Assembly: GCF_001006005.1 (NCBI RefSeq) | Contig: NZ_CP011254.1 | Location: forward strand, 5,022,001 to 5,086,000 | DNA: 64,000 nucleotides | Direction of reading: 5' to 3' | Origin: Serratia fonticola | Lineage (GTDB): Bacteria > Pseudomonadota > Gammaproteobacteria > Enterobacterales > Enterobacteriaceae | Part shown: in pieces, positions 9,848 through 18,849 of the stretch | Numbering within the stretch: the first letter of the stretch is position 1 | How the letters are laid out: every line of letters begins with the position of its first letter | Made by a program: the position numbers and the translations under genes | Notes under the pieces: generated by a model | What the model was told of the DNA's origin: nothing | The model's input: only the letters and a program-made list of their open reading frames with translations | The model's database searches: none

Positions 9848-10861
9848 TTATTCAGCACTCAGCATCAGACGTAACCGGCCGCCGCTACCCCAGACCTGGC
9901 ACTGCCAAGCATCACAGCGTTGGCTAATTTGATTCATGTAAGTGGTGCCAAGCGTTCCCAAGGGTACGCCATTACTTAATTGAATCAGGTTATCCCCTGT
10001 ATTTACATTGGCATGCAAACCGGCAGAGGCCAGCACCAAATTCTTATATTCGGCATGATAATAACCCACCAACAGCGGAAATTGGCCTTCTAACTTGCCT
10101 TGGCGCAATAATTGGTTAACTTGTTTTAACAATGCGGACATTTGCGGCAGGCGATGTTGTTGATTGGCTAAATGATCTTGCAGTAAGCCGTTGAATAACG
10201 CACGCAATAGCAAGGCAGCCATCACGCCATTTTCTCCCGCACGGGTGACATCCAGGCAATAAAACGCCAGGTCTTTATCCGATAGCGCCGCGATATCCAA
10301 CACCAACCCCGGATTTTCGCTGGTGGTTAATTGCCGATAATTAATACGGCAACCGGCAATAGACTGCTGCACGGGTGGTTGTAACTGCTTGAGTAATCTC
10401 ACGGCCTCGGAGGGGTTTTGGCTTAATGCCTGCCAATCCTGGAACAACTCGGCCTCTTCGATCGCCTGCGAAGTAAACATATTTGGATAGAGGCAAGCCA
10501 GTACCGCTTCACGCAGCCGATTGAGATCGCTCAACGGTTTCAGCAGCACATCCTGCACGCCGAGCCGTAGCACCTTGGCGATATCCGCCATCTTATCGGT
10601 CGCGGAGATCACCAATACCGGGATCTTTATCCCTTGCAAGCGCAGATGCTCAACAAACTCGATGCCGTCCATTTCCGGCATGGCGAGATCGCACAGGATC
10701 AGATCGGGAGCGAACTCTTCAACCGCACTCAACGCCACAAGGCCATTGGCCGCCTCGCTGGTTTGTGCTCCCAAGGATGCAAGATAACCTACAAGCACAG
10801 AACGGAAAACCTGTTCGTCCTCAACGATTAAGATGCGCTTGCTTATCAGTGGTAATGCCAT
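9848..10861 (-). CDS. rssB: RpoS adaptor / response regulator RssB (SprE)
   Basis: A 337-residue protein: an N-terminal receiver domain (ILIVEDEQVFRS, phospho-acceptor in LILCDLAMPEMDG near residue 59, VLLKPLSDLNRL) and a degenerate PP2C-like C-terminal domain ending GGRLRLMLSAE. RssB delivers sigma-S to the ClpXP protease. The ATG at 10859-10861 gives the family start MALPLISKRILIVEDE with AGAGG upstream. It lies about 105 bases behind rssA. Confidence 0.96.
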   Translation of the reverse strand: MALPLISKRILIVEDEQVFRSVLVGYLASLGAQTSEAANGLVALSAVEEFAPDLILCDLAMPEMDGIEFVEHLRLQGIKIPVLVISATDKMADIAKVLRLGVQDVLLKPLSDLNRLREAVLACLYPNMFTSQAIEEAELFQDWQALSQNPSEAVRLLKQLQPPVQQSIAGCRINYRQLTTSENPGLVLDIAALSDKDLAFYCLDVTRAGENGVMAALLLRALFNGLLQDHLANQQHRLPQMSALLKQVNQLLRQGKLEGQFPLLVGYYHAEYKNLVLASAGLHANVNTGDNLIQLSNGVPLGTLGTTYMNQISQRCDAWQCQVWGSGGRLRLMLSAE

Positions 10862-10966
10862 CGACCCAGCCTCTTCCCTTTTGATGTTGTAATAGTGGCT
10901 CATAATGAGCACTTGTGCTTGTCGAAAACACGCCCAATAGCATCATTCCACCCTAACAAATGGTAA

Positions 10967-11878
10967 TCATTTATTTTTTATCAATGGAGCCAAAACATCT
11001 ATCTGTTTTTCGACTGCCAAGCGGCCCGCCTCTATCGCCTCGCTGGCGCGATGGAAATCCAGGGTAGATATCTGTGGGCAATACGGCTGGATCAGCACGT
11101 CTGGCGGGTCACTGGCCATACGGGTTCGCTTCACCCGATTCTCCAGCATCTGAATCGAGGTGCTCATGATTTCCATCGCCGTGGGGGTGAAGGTGGTTTT
11201 CTTCAGCATCATTTTATTCATGCGTTCCCGCAGGCGGTCACGCCAGTTATTGGCATCGCTAATGCTTGTTTCACTCTGCTCGCCAGCATCATTGCGTACC
11301 GAAAACAGATCCTGCTGCATCAGGTGCGCGTCATGTTGCAAATCCACGGCAATCACTATGTCTGCCCCCATCGCCCTGGCCAATGAAATAGGAACCGGGT
11401 TGACCAAGGCGCCATCCACCAACCAATATCCATCAAACCAGACCGGTGCCAACAAGCCCGGCATGCTGCAGGAAGCACGAATGGCCTGGTGGATATCCCC
11501 TTTAGTCATCCACAGCTCACGGCCGGTACTGAGGTTGGTGGTCACCGCACCGAATTTCAGTGAGCAGTCGGTAAAGTCGTTAATTTTCAGTATTTGGCCA
11601 ACGACGTTAAATACGCGTTCGCCGCGTAATAATCCACCGCGCTGCCAAGAGAGATCCATCAGCCTGATCACGTCCCAGTAGCTGAATGAGCGTACCCACT
11701 TCTCCATCGCTGGCAAACGATGGCTGGCAAACGCCGCCCCAACCAGTGCTCCCACGGAACATCCTGCAACAATATCTGCTTCGATACCCAGCTTACGCAG
11801 TGCGTTAATCACGCCGATATGCGCCCACCCCTTGGCGGCACCGGCCCCTAATGCCAACCCGATTTTAACTTTCCGCAT
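10967..11878 (-). CDS. rssA: Patatin-like phospholipase family protein RssA
   Basis: A 303-residue patatin-like protein. Seen are the oxyanion-hole loop GAGAAKGWAHIG, nucleophile elbow GCSVG near residues 40-44, and DGA in WLVDGALVNPVP, completing the Ser-Asp dyad. The family are acyl hydrolases; the role of RssA is not established. It is upstream of rssB as in E. coli. Confidence 0.93.
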   Translation of the reverse strand: MRKVKIGLALGAGAAKGWAHIGVINALRKLGIEADIVAGCSVGALVGAAFASHRLPAMEKWVRSFSYWDVIRLMDLSWQRGGLLRGERVFNVVGQILKINDFTDCSLKFGAVTTNLSTGRELWMTKGDIHQAIRASCSMPGLLAPVWFDGYWLVDGALVNPVPISLARAMGADIVIAVDLQHDAHLMQQDLFSVRNDAGEQSETSISDANNWRDRLRERMNKMMLKKTTFTPTAMEIMSTSIQMLENRVKRTRMASDPPDVLIQPYCPQISTLDFHRASEAIEAGRLAVEKQIDVLAPLIKNK

Positions 11879-12024
11879 GCTTCGCCTATCCTTTGCTCGG
11901 TGAATTCACTCAACCCAATCGCAGGGTACATTGTCATCAACGAATGATGTTAGGTAACATATGCGTTAAATTCATTTTAGCTGCGGCTTTACATCACGCG
12001 AGCTAACCACTGAGAGGCGTTATT

Positions 12025-12483
12025 TTGACTGAGCTATGCCCCTGCGGCAGCGGGCAGGACTACAGCGCTTGCTGTGCGCCCTATATAACAGGTACTCAAT
12101 ACGCTATGTCGCCGGGCATTTTAATGCGTTCGAGATATTCCGCCTATGTAAAACGGGATGTAGATTATCTTATTGCGACCTGGCACCCAGACTGCAACCC
12201 TGAAGAGTGGCGCAGCGCCATCAGCAGTAGCTTTGGCAATACCGAATGGCTTGGGTTGACGGTGGTTGCGGAAACCGCTGGCAATAGCGCCAATGAGGGG
12301 TTCGTGGAATTCATCGCCCGCTCGCGCGATGGAGAAAGCGAGAGTGCCATGCATGAGCGTTCCCGCTTCCTTCGCCTTGAACAACGCTGGTACTATATCG
12401 ACGGAACCAAACCTCAACCGGGCAGAAATGCCGTTTGCCCCTGCGGTTCAGGCAAAAAATATAAAAAGTGCTGCGGGCAATAA
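12025..12483 (+). CDS. ychJ: SEC-C motif protein YchJ (UPF0225)
   Basis: A 152-residue protein with paired zinc-binding SEC-C-type motifs at both ends: LCPCGSGQDYSACC at the N-terminus and CPCGSGKKYKKCCGQ at the C-terminus. An NTF2-like domain lies between (RSRYSAYVKRDVDYLIATWH). The start is TTG at 12025, the only codon giving the complete N-terminal CPCGS motif; GAGAGG lies upstream. Function is unknown. It precedes purU as in E. coli. Confidence 0.9.
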   Translation: MTELCPCGSGQDYSACCAPYITGTQYAMSPGILMRSRYSAYVKRDVDYLIATWHPDCNPEEWRSAISSSFGNTEWLGLTVVAETAGNSANEGFVEFIARSRDGESESAMHERSRFLRLEQRWYYIDGTKPQPGRNAVCPCGSGKKYKKCCGQ

Positions 12484-12520
12484 GCCTGCGGGTTCAGAAT
12501 CAGACGGAATCGACACACTC

Positions 12521-13369
12521 ATGCCACAGCAAAACATACAAAGAAAAATTTTACGCACCATCTGCCCCGATGCCAAAGGGCTGATCGCCAAGATCACCAA
12601 CATTTGTTACAAGCACGAATTGAACATTGTGCAGAACAATGAGTTTGTCGATCACCTCACCGGTCGTTTCTTTATGCGTACCGAGCTGGAAGGGATCTTC
12701 AATGATACGACGCTGTTGGCCGATCTGGACGGCGCGTTACCAGAGGGTTCAGAGCGCGAACTGCACAGCGCAGGCCGCCGCCGTATTGTGGTGCTAGTCA
12801 CCAAAGAAGCCCACTGCCTGGGCGATCTGCTGATGAAAAGCGCCTATGGCGGCTTGGATGTTGAGATTGCCGCCGTCATTGGCAACCACACCACGTTGCA
12901 GACGCTGGTTGAACGTTTTGACATTCCGTTCCATCTGGTCAGCCACGAAGGGCTGACGCGTGAGCAGCATGATCAACAGATGATCGCGCAGATCGACCAA
13001 TACCAGCCTGATTACGTAGTCTTGGCCAAGTATATGCGCGTGCTGACCCCGGCTTTCGTTCAGCATTACCCGAACCAGGTGATCAATATTCACCATTCGT
13101 TCCTGCCAGCCTTTATCGGTGCAAGACCTTATCACCAGGCTTATGAGCGTGGCGTGAAGATCATCGGGGCAACGGCGCACTACGTGAACGACAGTCTGGA
13201 TGAAGGCCCAATCATTATGCAGGACGTTATTCATGTCGATCACACCTATTCGGCAGAAGATATGATGCGTGCCGGGCGTGACGTGGAGAAAAACGTGCTT
13301 AGCCGCGCACTGTATCGTGTGCTGGCTCAACGCGTGTTCGTCTACGGTAACCGCACGGTGATCCTGTAA
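12521..13369 (+). CDS. purU: Formyltetrahydrofolate deformylase
   Basis: A 282-residue enzyme hydrolysing 10-formyl-THF to formate and THF, balancing one-carbon pools and supplying formate to PurT. The N-terminal ACT domain contains LRTICPDAKGLIAKITNICY. The C-terminal formyltransferase domain has INIHHSFLPAFIGARPYHQA and GATAHYVNDSLDEGPII, with catalytic Asn/His/Asp. The ATG at 12521 is 38 bases after ychJ and matches the family start; a much longer upstream frame overlapping ychJ is rejected. Confidence 0.97.
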   Translation: MPQQNIQRKILRTICPDAKGLIAKITNICYKHELNIVQNNEFVDHLTGRFFMRTELEGIFNDTTLLADLDGALPEGSERELHSAGRRRIVVLVTKEAHCLGDLLMKSAYGGLDVEIAAVIGNHTTLQTLVERFDIPFHLVSHEGLTREQHDQQMIAQIDQYQPDYVVLAKYMRVLTPAFVQHYPNQVINIHHSFLPAFIGARPYHQAYERGVKIIGATAHYVNDSLDEGPIIMQDVIHVDHTYSAEDMMRAGRDVEKNVLSRALYRVLAQRVFVYGNRTVIL

Positions 13370-13379
13370 TTGGTTAACA

Positions 13380-13411
13380 AAGCGGTGTCTTTCGTTCACG
13401 GAAGCACCGCT
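13380..13411 (+). terminator. Hairpin after purU
   Basis: AGCGGTG pairs with CACCGCT around a long loop, 10 bases past the purU stop. No T-run follows, so it may be a weak or processed 3' end. Confidence 0.4.
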
Positions 13412-13456
13412 GAGAATAAAAAAGCGACAAACAATTCATTTTCTGCATTTCAATGC

Positions 13457-13493
13457 TTTACACAAGCGCTTCATTTGATATGATGCGCCCCGC
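13457..13493 (+). promoter_or_regulatory. tyrT-type stable-RNA promoter
   Basis: -35 TTTACA (13457-13462), 16-base spacer, -10 TATGAT (13479-13484), then discriminator GCGCCCCGC. It is nearly identical to the E. coli tyrT promoter as I recall it. The GC-rich discriminator is the hallmark of stringent (ppGpp) control. It drives the two tRNA-Tyr genes. Confidence 0.92.
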
Positions 13494-13581
13494 TTACCGA
13501 GACAGACGTTTCGCAAGCAATGATGTAGTACGAAGGGATCTAGCCGATTCCCAGTAAATAGTAGTGAACCATGATCATCAT

Positions 13582-13666
<85 letters not shown>

Positions 13667-13712
13667 TCTTCTCTTCAGCCACTAAAATGAAATGTTGTTC
13701 AGAGTTTCATTT

Positions 13713-13804
13713 AGCACTGAAGGGGAAGGATGAGAAGCTTCGACCAAGGTTCGAGTCCACATAGCGGACAACGCGCTTGCGCGGTAATCCTTCTCACCAC
13801 CACC
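13713..13804 (+). repeat. Degenerate tRNA-3'-end repeat, unit A
   Basis: Lies between the two tRNA-Tyr genes. It holds a T-arm-like AAGGTTCGAGTCC and ends in CCTTCTCACCACCACC, mimicking the tRNA-Tyr 3' end. Its core is nearly identical to unit B (14026-14117), including ACAACGCGCTTGCGCGGT. It resembles in layout the 178-bp repeats of the E. coli tyrT operon. Confidence 0.8.
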
Positions 13805-13892
13805 GCAACTGTGGCAAGAGAGATGGATGACTCAGTAGTACCAGAGAGGATTTGCCAACTTTCTGTTCAAAATTAGCAACCATGAATACCAT

Positions 13893-13977
<85 letters not shown>

Positions 13978-14025
13978 TCTTCTTATAGACCTCCTCAGTT
14001 TTAAGTCGTCATCTCATTCCCATAC

Positions 14026-14117
14026 AGCACTGAGCAGGGAAGGATGAGAAGCGTCGACCAAGGTTCGAGTCCACACAGTGGACAACGCGCTTGCGCGGTC
14101 ATCCTCCCCACCACCAT
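14026..14117 (+). repeat. Degenerate tRNA-3'-end repeat, unit B
   Basis: Near copy of unit A: shares AGCACTGA, GGAAGGATGAGAAGC, AAGGTTCGAGTCCACA and ACAACGCGCTTGCGCGGT, then ends CCCCACCACCATC like the mature tRNA. The about 48-base tail after the second tRNA (13976-14023) is repeated after unit B (14114-14161), so the block arose by tandem duplication of tRNA 3' end plus tail. Confidence 0.8.
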
Positions 14118-14158
14118 CTTCTTATAAGCCTCCCAGTTTTAAATCATCATCTCATTCC

Positions 14159-14210
14159 CATGTACCACCGAACCAAATAGCTGCCCCTTATTGTGCTACA
14201 GGTGGAAGTC
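14159..14210 (+). repeat. 52-base direct repeat, copy 1
   Basis: Begins CATGTACCACCGAACC and ends GGTGGAAGTC. It is identical to 14434-14485 except for one C/T difference. After copy 1 comes 114 bases of palindromic element ending GTC; after copy 2 that segment is absent. Confidence 0.9.
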
Positions 14211-14332
14211 ATACAGAACGCCGACACGCCGTAAACCCGTCCCTGGGGGCTCGCAATCGCGCATCCATGCGCTCAACGGTCGGCTAACCTGCATTGACTC
14301 CCACCGGTCTCAAGCTTAGGTGTCGCGGTATA
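14197..14332 (+). repeat. 136-bp dispersed palindromic element, copy 1
   Basis: From TACAGGTGG to CGCGGTATA. The reverse complement of 54172-54307 matches it at about 90% by eye, with two single-base indels. Nested stems are shared: an outer arm (perfect in copy 2), CGCCGAC/GTCGGC, GCGCA-N4-TGCGC and a CCC/GGG hairpin. No open frame or transposase is present. It could be a non-autonomous mobile repeat or a structured RNA domain. Confidence 0.85.
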
Positions 14333-14433
14333 AAACACTATGACTCAGACAACTAGCCTCATCTTTACGAAGTCATCCTCCCCGCCACCATCCTTGCATA
14401 CCCTTCACAGACTAAATATTTCCGTCAAATCAT

Positions 14434-14501
14434 CATGTACCACCGAACCAAATAGCTGCTCCTTATTGTGCTACAGGTGGAAGTCGCGGTATAAAACACT
14501 A
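14434..14501 (+). repeat. 52-base direct repeat copy 2 with deleted palindromic element
   Basis: Repeat copy 2 runs straight from GGTGGAAGTC into GCGGTATAAAACACTA. The same right flank follows copy 1 only after 114 additional bases. The joint lies at a GTC shared by both ends, as expected for deletion (or its absence before insertion) between short direct repeats. The residual element is 14472-14493. Confidence 0.85.
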
Positions 14502-14619
14502 CCTGGTTTCATCTCTATGAAGTCCTCCTCCTCACCACCATCGCAACATCAATTCCCCTTGAACTAAATCCCGCAATTCGCTATACCACTGGCTTCGTTA
14601 AAAGCAGCAAGGGAAAGTC

Positions 14620-15192
14620 ATGCGTAACAACATTTGTATCTTTTGTGGTGCCAGCGAGGGTAATAATCCAGCCTATGTCGAACATGCCCGCCAACTAGGT
14701 CATCTGCTTGCCACCCAAGGGCGGCGTCTGGTGTATGGCGGTGGTAAAAAAGGGTTAATGGGTGTGGTAGCAGACGCGGTACTAGAGGCTGGTGGTGAAG
14801 CAATAGGCATCATTCCCCAACGGCTGGTCGAGGCCGAAACGGCGCACCGTGGCCTGACCGAGCTGGAAATCGTCCCCGACATGCACACCCGTAAGGCGCG
14901 GATGGCCGAACTGGCCGACGGTTTTATTGCCTTGCCTGGCGGCATCGGTACGCTGGAAGAGCTGTTCGAAATCTGGACCTGGGGGCAGATCGGTTACCAC
15001 AGCAAGCCGGTCGGGCTGCTGGATGTTAACGGTTTTTACCACCCGCTAAGCCAGTTTTTACAGCACGTCGCCGATCAAGGTTTTATGCGACATGATTACC
15101 TCAAGACCCTGCATATCAGCGATTCTCCGGCAGCCTTAATCCAGCTGTTTGATGACTATCAGCCGCAGAATTACGACCGTTGGGCGAAATAA
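14620..15192 (+). CDS. LOG-family (TIGR00730) nucleoside 5'-monophosphate phosphoribohydrolase-like protein
   Basis: A 190-residue single-domain Rossmann protein. It shows IFCGASEG at the N-terminus, [12 protein letters not shown] near 38-49, and the signature [12 protein letters not shown] near 107-118. LOG proteins cleave the N-glycosidic bond of (cytokinin) nucleotides; the bacterial substrate is often unknown. It lies directly after the tRNA-Tyr tail and before xthA, with AAGG 11 bases before the ATG. Confidence 0.88.
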   Translation: MRNNICIFCGASEGNNPAYVEHARQLGHLLATQGRRLVYGGGKKGLMGVVADAVLEAGGEAIGIIPQRLVEAETAHRGLTELEIVPDMHTRKARMAELADGFIALPGGIGTLEELFEIWTWGQIGYHSKPVGLLDVNGFYHPLSQFLQHVADQGFMRHDYLKTLHISDSPAALIQLFDDYQPQNYDRWAK

Positions 15193-15294
15193 TCCCTGAC
15201 TACCAGCGGCAAACCGCCGCTGGTCCGCGTTACATTTTCGGCCAAACTCTGCTACTATCTGAACACATTTTTTCGGATAAAAACGGCAGCGCTC

Positions 15295-16098
15295 ATGAAG
15301 TTTGTTTCTTTTAATATCAATGGACTGCGTGCACGTCCGCATCAACTGGCAGCAATTATCGAGCAGCATCAGCCGGATGTGATCGGCCTGCAGGAAACCA
15401 AAGTCCACGACGATATGTTCCCGCTGGAAGAAGTCAGCCAACACGGCTATCACGTGTTCTATCATGGGCAGAAAGGCCATTACGGCGTGGCGTTGCTGAC
15501 TAAAGATGAACCTCTTGCCGTACGCCGCGGTTTTCCTACTGATGAAGAAGATGCGCAGCGTCGTATCATCATGGCCGATCTGGCGACGCCACAAGGCACA
15601 TTGACGGTGATTAATGGGTACTTCCCGCAAGGAGAAAGCCGCGACCACCCTATCAAATTTCCGGCCAAAACCCGCTTTTATCAAGATCTGCAAAATTATC
15701 TGCAACAACTGCCGGCAGAGTCGCAAGTGTTGATCATGGGCGATATGAACATCAGCCCAAGCGATCTGGACATCGGTATTGGTGAAGAGAGTCGCAAACG
15801 TTGGTTGCGCACCGGCAAATGCTCCTTCCTGCCGGAAGAGCGTGAGTGGATGGGCCGCCTGCTGGACTGGGGTCTGGTAGATACTTACCGTCATGCCAAC
15901 CCTGAGCGTAACGATGAGTTCTCATGGTTTGACTATCGTTCACGCGGTTTTGATGAAAACCGTGGCCTACGCATCGATCTGCTGCTGGCTAACACCTCAT
16001 TGGCTGCGCGCTGTACCGCCACCGGCATTGATTATCAGATCCGTGCCATGGAGAAGCCTTCAGACCATGCTCCTGTCTGGGCCGAGTTCGCACTGTAA
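15295..16098 (+). CDS. xthA: Exonuclease III
   Basis: A 267-residue AP endonuclease/3'-5' exonuclease for base-excision repair. Metal and catalytic motifs of the EEP superfamily are present: [13 protein letters not shown] with the Glu ligand near residue 34, GDMNISPSD near 151, and the C-terminal SDHAPV with the catalytic His. The length equals that of the E. coli enzyme. Confidence 0.97.
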   Translation: MKFVSFNINGLRARPHQLAAIIEQHQPDVIGLQETKVHDDMFPLEEVSQHGYHVFYHGQKGHYGVALLTKDEPLAVRRGFPTDEEDAQRRIIMADLATPQGTLTVINGYFPQGESRDHPIKFPAKTRFYQDLQNYLQQLPAESQVLIMGDMNISPSDLDIGIGEESRKRWLRTGKCSFLPEEREWMGRLLDWGLVDTYRHANPERNDEFSWFDYRSRGFDENRGLRIDLLLANTSLAARCTATGIDYQIRAMEKPSDHAPVWAEFAL

Positions 16099-16142
16099 TC
16101 TCCCTGCCCCGATGCACGTCGGGGCAATATCGAATCCAAGCT

Positions 16143-16595
16143 ATGAAAATCATTGATGTCGTTGCCGCCATTATCGAACAAGACGGCAAGATCCTGCTCG
16201 CCCAACGCGATAGCAGCAGCGATCAGGCTGGCCTATGGGAGTTTCCCGGCGGTAAGGTCGAAATGGCTGAGAGCCAGCCCCAGGCGCTCGCTCGTGAGCT
16301 GAGGGAAGAGTTGGGCATTATTGCTAAAGTGGGGAGTTTTGTGGCCAGCAATCAGTGGCAACAAAGCGAGAGGGTCATTCGGCTACATGCCTGGCAAGTT
16401 AACTCCTTCAGCGGGGAGTTACAGCTACATTGCCATAGCGCATTTGCTTGGGTTACACCCGAGCAGGCCAGAGATTACCCGCTACCCCCCGCCGATATCC
16501 CACTGCTGGAAAGTTATATCCGCTTATTATCCCCCTCACCCAAACCCTCTCCTTTAGTGAGAGGGAGCTGTAATAGAGCCGTTGTCAGGAATTGA
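16143..16595 (+). CDS. nudG: CTP pyrophosphohydrolase NudG (Nudix), C-terminally extended
   Basis: The Nudix box GGKVEMAESQPQALARELRE continues to ELGI, fitting GX5EX7REUXEEXGU. NudG hydrolyses oxidised pyrimidine and 8-oxo purine nucleotides. The protein is 150 residues against about 135 in E. coli. From about residue 132 the frame runs into a repetitive CCCTCACCC...CCCTCTC-N7-GAGAGGG sequence, giving a low-complexity tail (SPSPKPSPLVRG). The enzyme core is complete. It lies 44 bases after xthA. Confidence 0.92.
   Translation: MKIIDVVAAIIEQDGKILLAQRDSSSDQAGLWEFPGGKVEMAESQPQALARELREELGIIAKVGSFVASNQWQQSERVIRLHAWQVNSFSGELQLHCHSAFAWVTPEQARDYPLPPADIPLLESYIRLLSPSPKPSPLVRGSCNRAVVRN
16529..16566 (+). 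repeat. CCCTCACCC/CCCTCTC palindromic repeat inside the nudG 3' end
   Basis: CCCTCTC (16545-16551) pairs with GAGAGGG (16559-16565), preceded by CCCCCTCACCC. It resembles a short CT-rich intergenic repeat that I recall from several proteobacterial genomes. Here it is translated and may also form the 3' hairpin of the mRNA. Confidence 0.55.
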
Positions 16596-16645
16596 AATCA
16601 ATTGGTGGCACGGCTAAGGTGAGTAAAGAAATCAGATAGTTGCAA

Positions 16646-16927
16646 TCACCGCTTGAGGCGGATCCAGATTAACGGATTGGTGCCCGTGACGTTAGGGTCA
16701 CGCGCGCACTGCATCATCTCGTCGCCCACTTTCAGCAACGCACCTTCAGAATAGTTTTGATTCTGATAAATGCAGCAACGGTTGCAAGGCGGCGGCGTTG
16801 TCGTGGTACGTGCGGTACCCCATATTTCAGGGGAAACCGGCACGACGACATCGACGTTACCGCGATTGGCCAATACGCTGGTGGAAAACAGTGCCAAACA
16901 ACCAATCAACAAGGGTATGCGGCTCAT
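16646..16927 (-). CDS. ynjH: DUF1496 family exported protein YnjH
   Basis: A 93-residue protein with a signal peptide ending near LFSTSVLA. The DUF1496 core includes [27 protein letters not shown], rich in cysteines. Function is unknown. It overlaps the topB stop by 4 bases (ATGA), so it is translationally coupled and last in selD-selU-topB-ynjH. E. coli has ynjH near nudG and topB as well. Confidence 0.85.
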   Translation of the reverse strand: MSRIPLLIGCLALFSTSVLANRGNVDVVVPVSPEIWGTARTTTTPPPCNRCCIYQNQNYSEGALLKVGDEMMQCARDPNVTGTNPLIWIRLKR

Positions 16928-18849
16928 TCACTTTTCTCCCGTGCCTTACCGGCACTCTTTTTACGCTTTTTCGCCCCGGCTGACGGTGCAGGCGACAAGC
17001 CACGAAACGCTATACTGGCCCGGCTCTGCTTAGCCTGATAGATCAGCTGTTGCAGTGTGCCCTCCAGCGGTTGCATAAAGTCCTGATAACGGCAGGATTT
17101 TTCGCTGATTTGCGTCAACGTAGACTCCCACTGCGCCGTCATATCAGGGCGAGCCGCCAGGTCCGGCAATGAATGGATCAGTGCCCGCCCGGTTTCGCTG
17201 GAATGAATATAGCGCCCTTTCTTGTAGAGAAACGCCCGCTTGAAGAGCAGCTCGATAATACCTGCGCGCGTTGCCTCTGTCCCTAAACCATCGGTCGCTC
17301 GCAGGATTTTCTTTAGCGCTTTATCCTGCACAAAACGCGCGATCCCGGTCATGGCCGACAATAGGCTGGCATCGGTAAAGGGTCGCGGCGGTTGAGTCTG
17401 GCGTTCTACCACTTCGCCACGCTCGCACAGCAACTCATCGTCTTTGGCGACAACGGGCAGTGGTGCACCTTCGTTTTCCTCATCACGCTCTTTACTACCC
17501 AGCAGGGTGCGCCAGCCTGCTTCGGCCAGGAAACGCGCCTTGGCGATAAACTTGCCGCCGGCGATATCCAGCTCGATGACGCACTTGCGGAACATCGCAT
17601 CCGGGCAAAACTGCATCAGATACTGGCGTGCCACCAAACCGTAAACGTTCAGTTCATCCTGGCTCAGGCTGGCCTTGCTAGCACGCGCCGTAGGAATAAT
17701 CGCGTGGTGAGCATCGACCTTTTTATCGTCCCAACAGCGGTTACGGCGCTCGCTATCGATAATCGGCTGTGGATAGAGATCCGGCTGATGTACGCTGATG
17801 GCGTTCAACACCGCATGGCGTCCGGCAAAGTGTTCCTCTGGCAGATAACGGCAGTCAGAACGCGGGTAAGTGATCAGCTTGTGGGTTTCATACAGCCGTT
17901 GGCAAACGTCCAACACCTGCTGGGCACTGAGGTTAAAGCGTTTCGACGCCTCAATCTGCAGCGTGGAAAGGGAAAACGGCAGCGGAGCGGTATCTGATTC
18001 CCGTTTATCATTATACGAGGTGACCAGTGCCGGTGCGCCCTCGATGCGTTTAACCACATGTTCGGCCAATGGCCGGTGCAGTAAACGCCCTTCCTCATCC
18101 TGGTAAGGTTCGCAGGATTCACTCGGCTGCCACAGGGCGACAAAGCGCTCCTCCTTCGGCGTGACGATATGCGCTTTCACCTCAAAGAAGTCTTTCGAAA
18201 CGAAGTTTTCGATCTCTTCATCGCGCCGCACCACCAGCCCCAACACGGGCGTCTGTACCCGCCCCACCGACAGCACACCGTCGTAGCCCGCGTTACGCCC
18301 TAGCAGCGTATAGGCGCGGGTCATGTTGATGCCGTAAAGCCAGTCTGCACGCGCACGCGCTAACGCGGAAACGCACAGCGGGATAAAATCACGGTTATCA
18401 CGCAGGCGCTGTACCGCACGCTCCACCGCCTGTGGGTTAAGATCGTTAATCAGGCAACGCCGCACGTTCTGGCGCTTTTCCTGCGTCAGTGCCAGATAAT
18501 CCAGCACCTCATCCACCAGCAACTGCCCTTCCCGATCCGGGTCACCCGCGTGGATCACTTCGTCGGCCTCTGCCAGCAGCTTTTTGATCGCGTTCAGCTG
18601 CTTGCTGACCGAAGGGCGCGGCTGCAACAGCCACTTCTGCGGGATTATCGGTAAGTCCGCCAACGACCAGCGCGCGTAACGGCTGTCGTAAGCATCCGGC
18701 TGGGCCTGTTCTAACAGGTGCCCAACGCACCAGGTCACCACATCGTTGCTGCCACAGGCAATAAAGCCGTCACCCCGACGATGGGGCTTGGGTAATACAT
18801 CAGCAATGGCGCGGGCCAAACTCGGTTTTTCGGCTATAAACAGTCGCAT
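16924..18849 (-). CDS. topB: DNA topoisomerase III
   Basis: A 641-residue type IA topoisomerase that decatenates replication intermediates. The N-terminal Toprim domain is [20 protein letters not shown] with the acidic [15 protein letters not shown] near 100-114. The catalytic tyrosine motif [16 protein letters not shown] lies near 325-340. The C-terminus ends in a short basic tail ([17 protein letters not shown]). Its ATG overlaps the selU stop (TAATG). Confidence 0.96.
   Translation of the reverse strand: MRLFIAEKPSLARAIADVLPKPHRRGDGFIACGSNDVVTWCVGHLLEQAQPDAYDSRYARWSLADLPIIPQKWLLQPRPSVSKQLNAIKKLLAEADEVIHAGDPDREGQLLVDEVLDYLALTQEKRQNVRRCLINDLNPQAVERAVQRLRDNRDFIPLCVSALARARADWLYGINMTRAYTLLGRNAGYDGVLSVGRVQTPVLGLVVRRDEEIENFVSKDFFEVKAHIVTPKEERFVALWQPSESCEPYQDEEGRLLHRPLAEHVVKRIEGAPALVTSYNDKRESDTAPLPFSLSTLQIEASKRFNLSAQQVLDVCQRLYETHKLITYPRSDCRYLPEEHFAGRHAVLNAISVHQPDLYPQPIIDSERRNRCWDDKKVDAHHAIIPTARASKASLSQDELNVYGLVARQYLMQFCPDAMFRKCVIELDIAGGKFIAKARFLAEAGWRTLLGSKERDEENEGAPLPVVAKDDELLCERGEVVERQTQPPRPFTDASLLSAMTGIARFVQDKALKKILRATDGLGTEATRAGIIELLFKRAFLYKKGRYIHSSETGRALIHSLPDLAARPDMTAQWESTLTQISEKSCRYQDFMQPLEGTLQQLIYQAKQSRASIAFRGLSPAPSAGAKKRKKSAGKAREKSE

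Larger units (their letters stand above)
13978..14619 (+). other. Repeat-rich tail of the tRNA-Tyr operon
   Basis: A 642-base stretch without a supported gene. It contains unit B, two 52-base direct repeats (14159-14210 and 14434-14485, one mismatch), one complete 136-bp palindromic element and one deleted derivative. Short open frames here are repeat-derived and low complexity (rich in Ser/Pro from CCACCACCATC). No clear terminator was found. Confidence 0.6.

Noticed and set aside
12266..12520. Long in-frame extension upstream of purU
   Set aside because: Runs through ychJ in another frame; the purU family starts at about 12521.
13713..13804. Possible extra tRNA gene between the two tRNA-Tyr genes
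   Set aside because: Only the T-arm and 3' end resemble tRNA; no anticodon arm or acceptor pairing can be formed. Treated as a degenerate repeat.
14078..14567. Two serine/proline-rich frames in the tRNA operon tail
   Set aside because: Composition comes from CCACCACCATC repeats; frames break across repeat copies. Not comparable to a defined protein.
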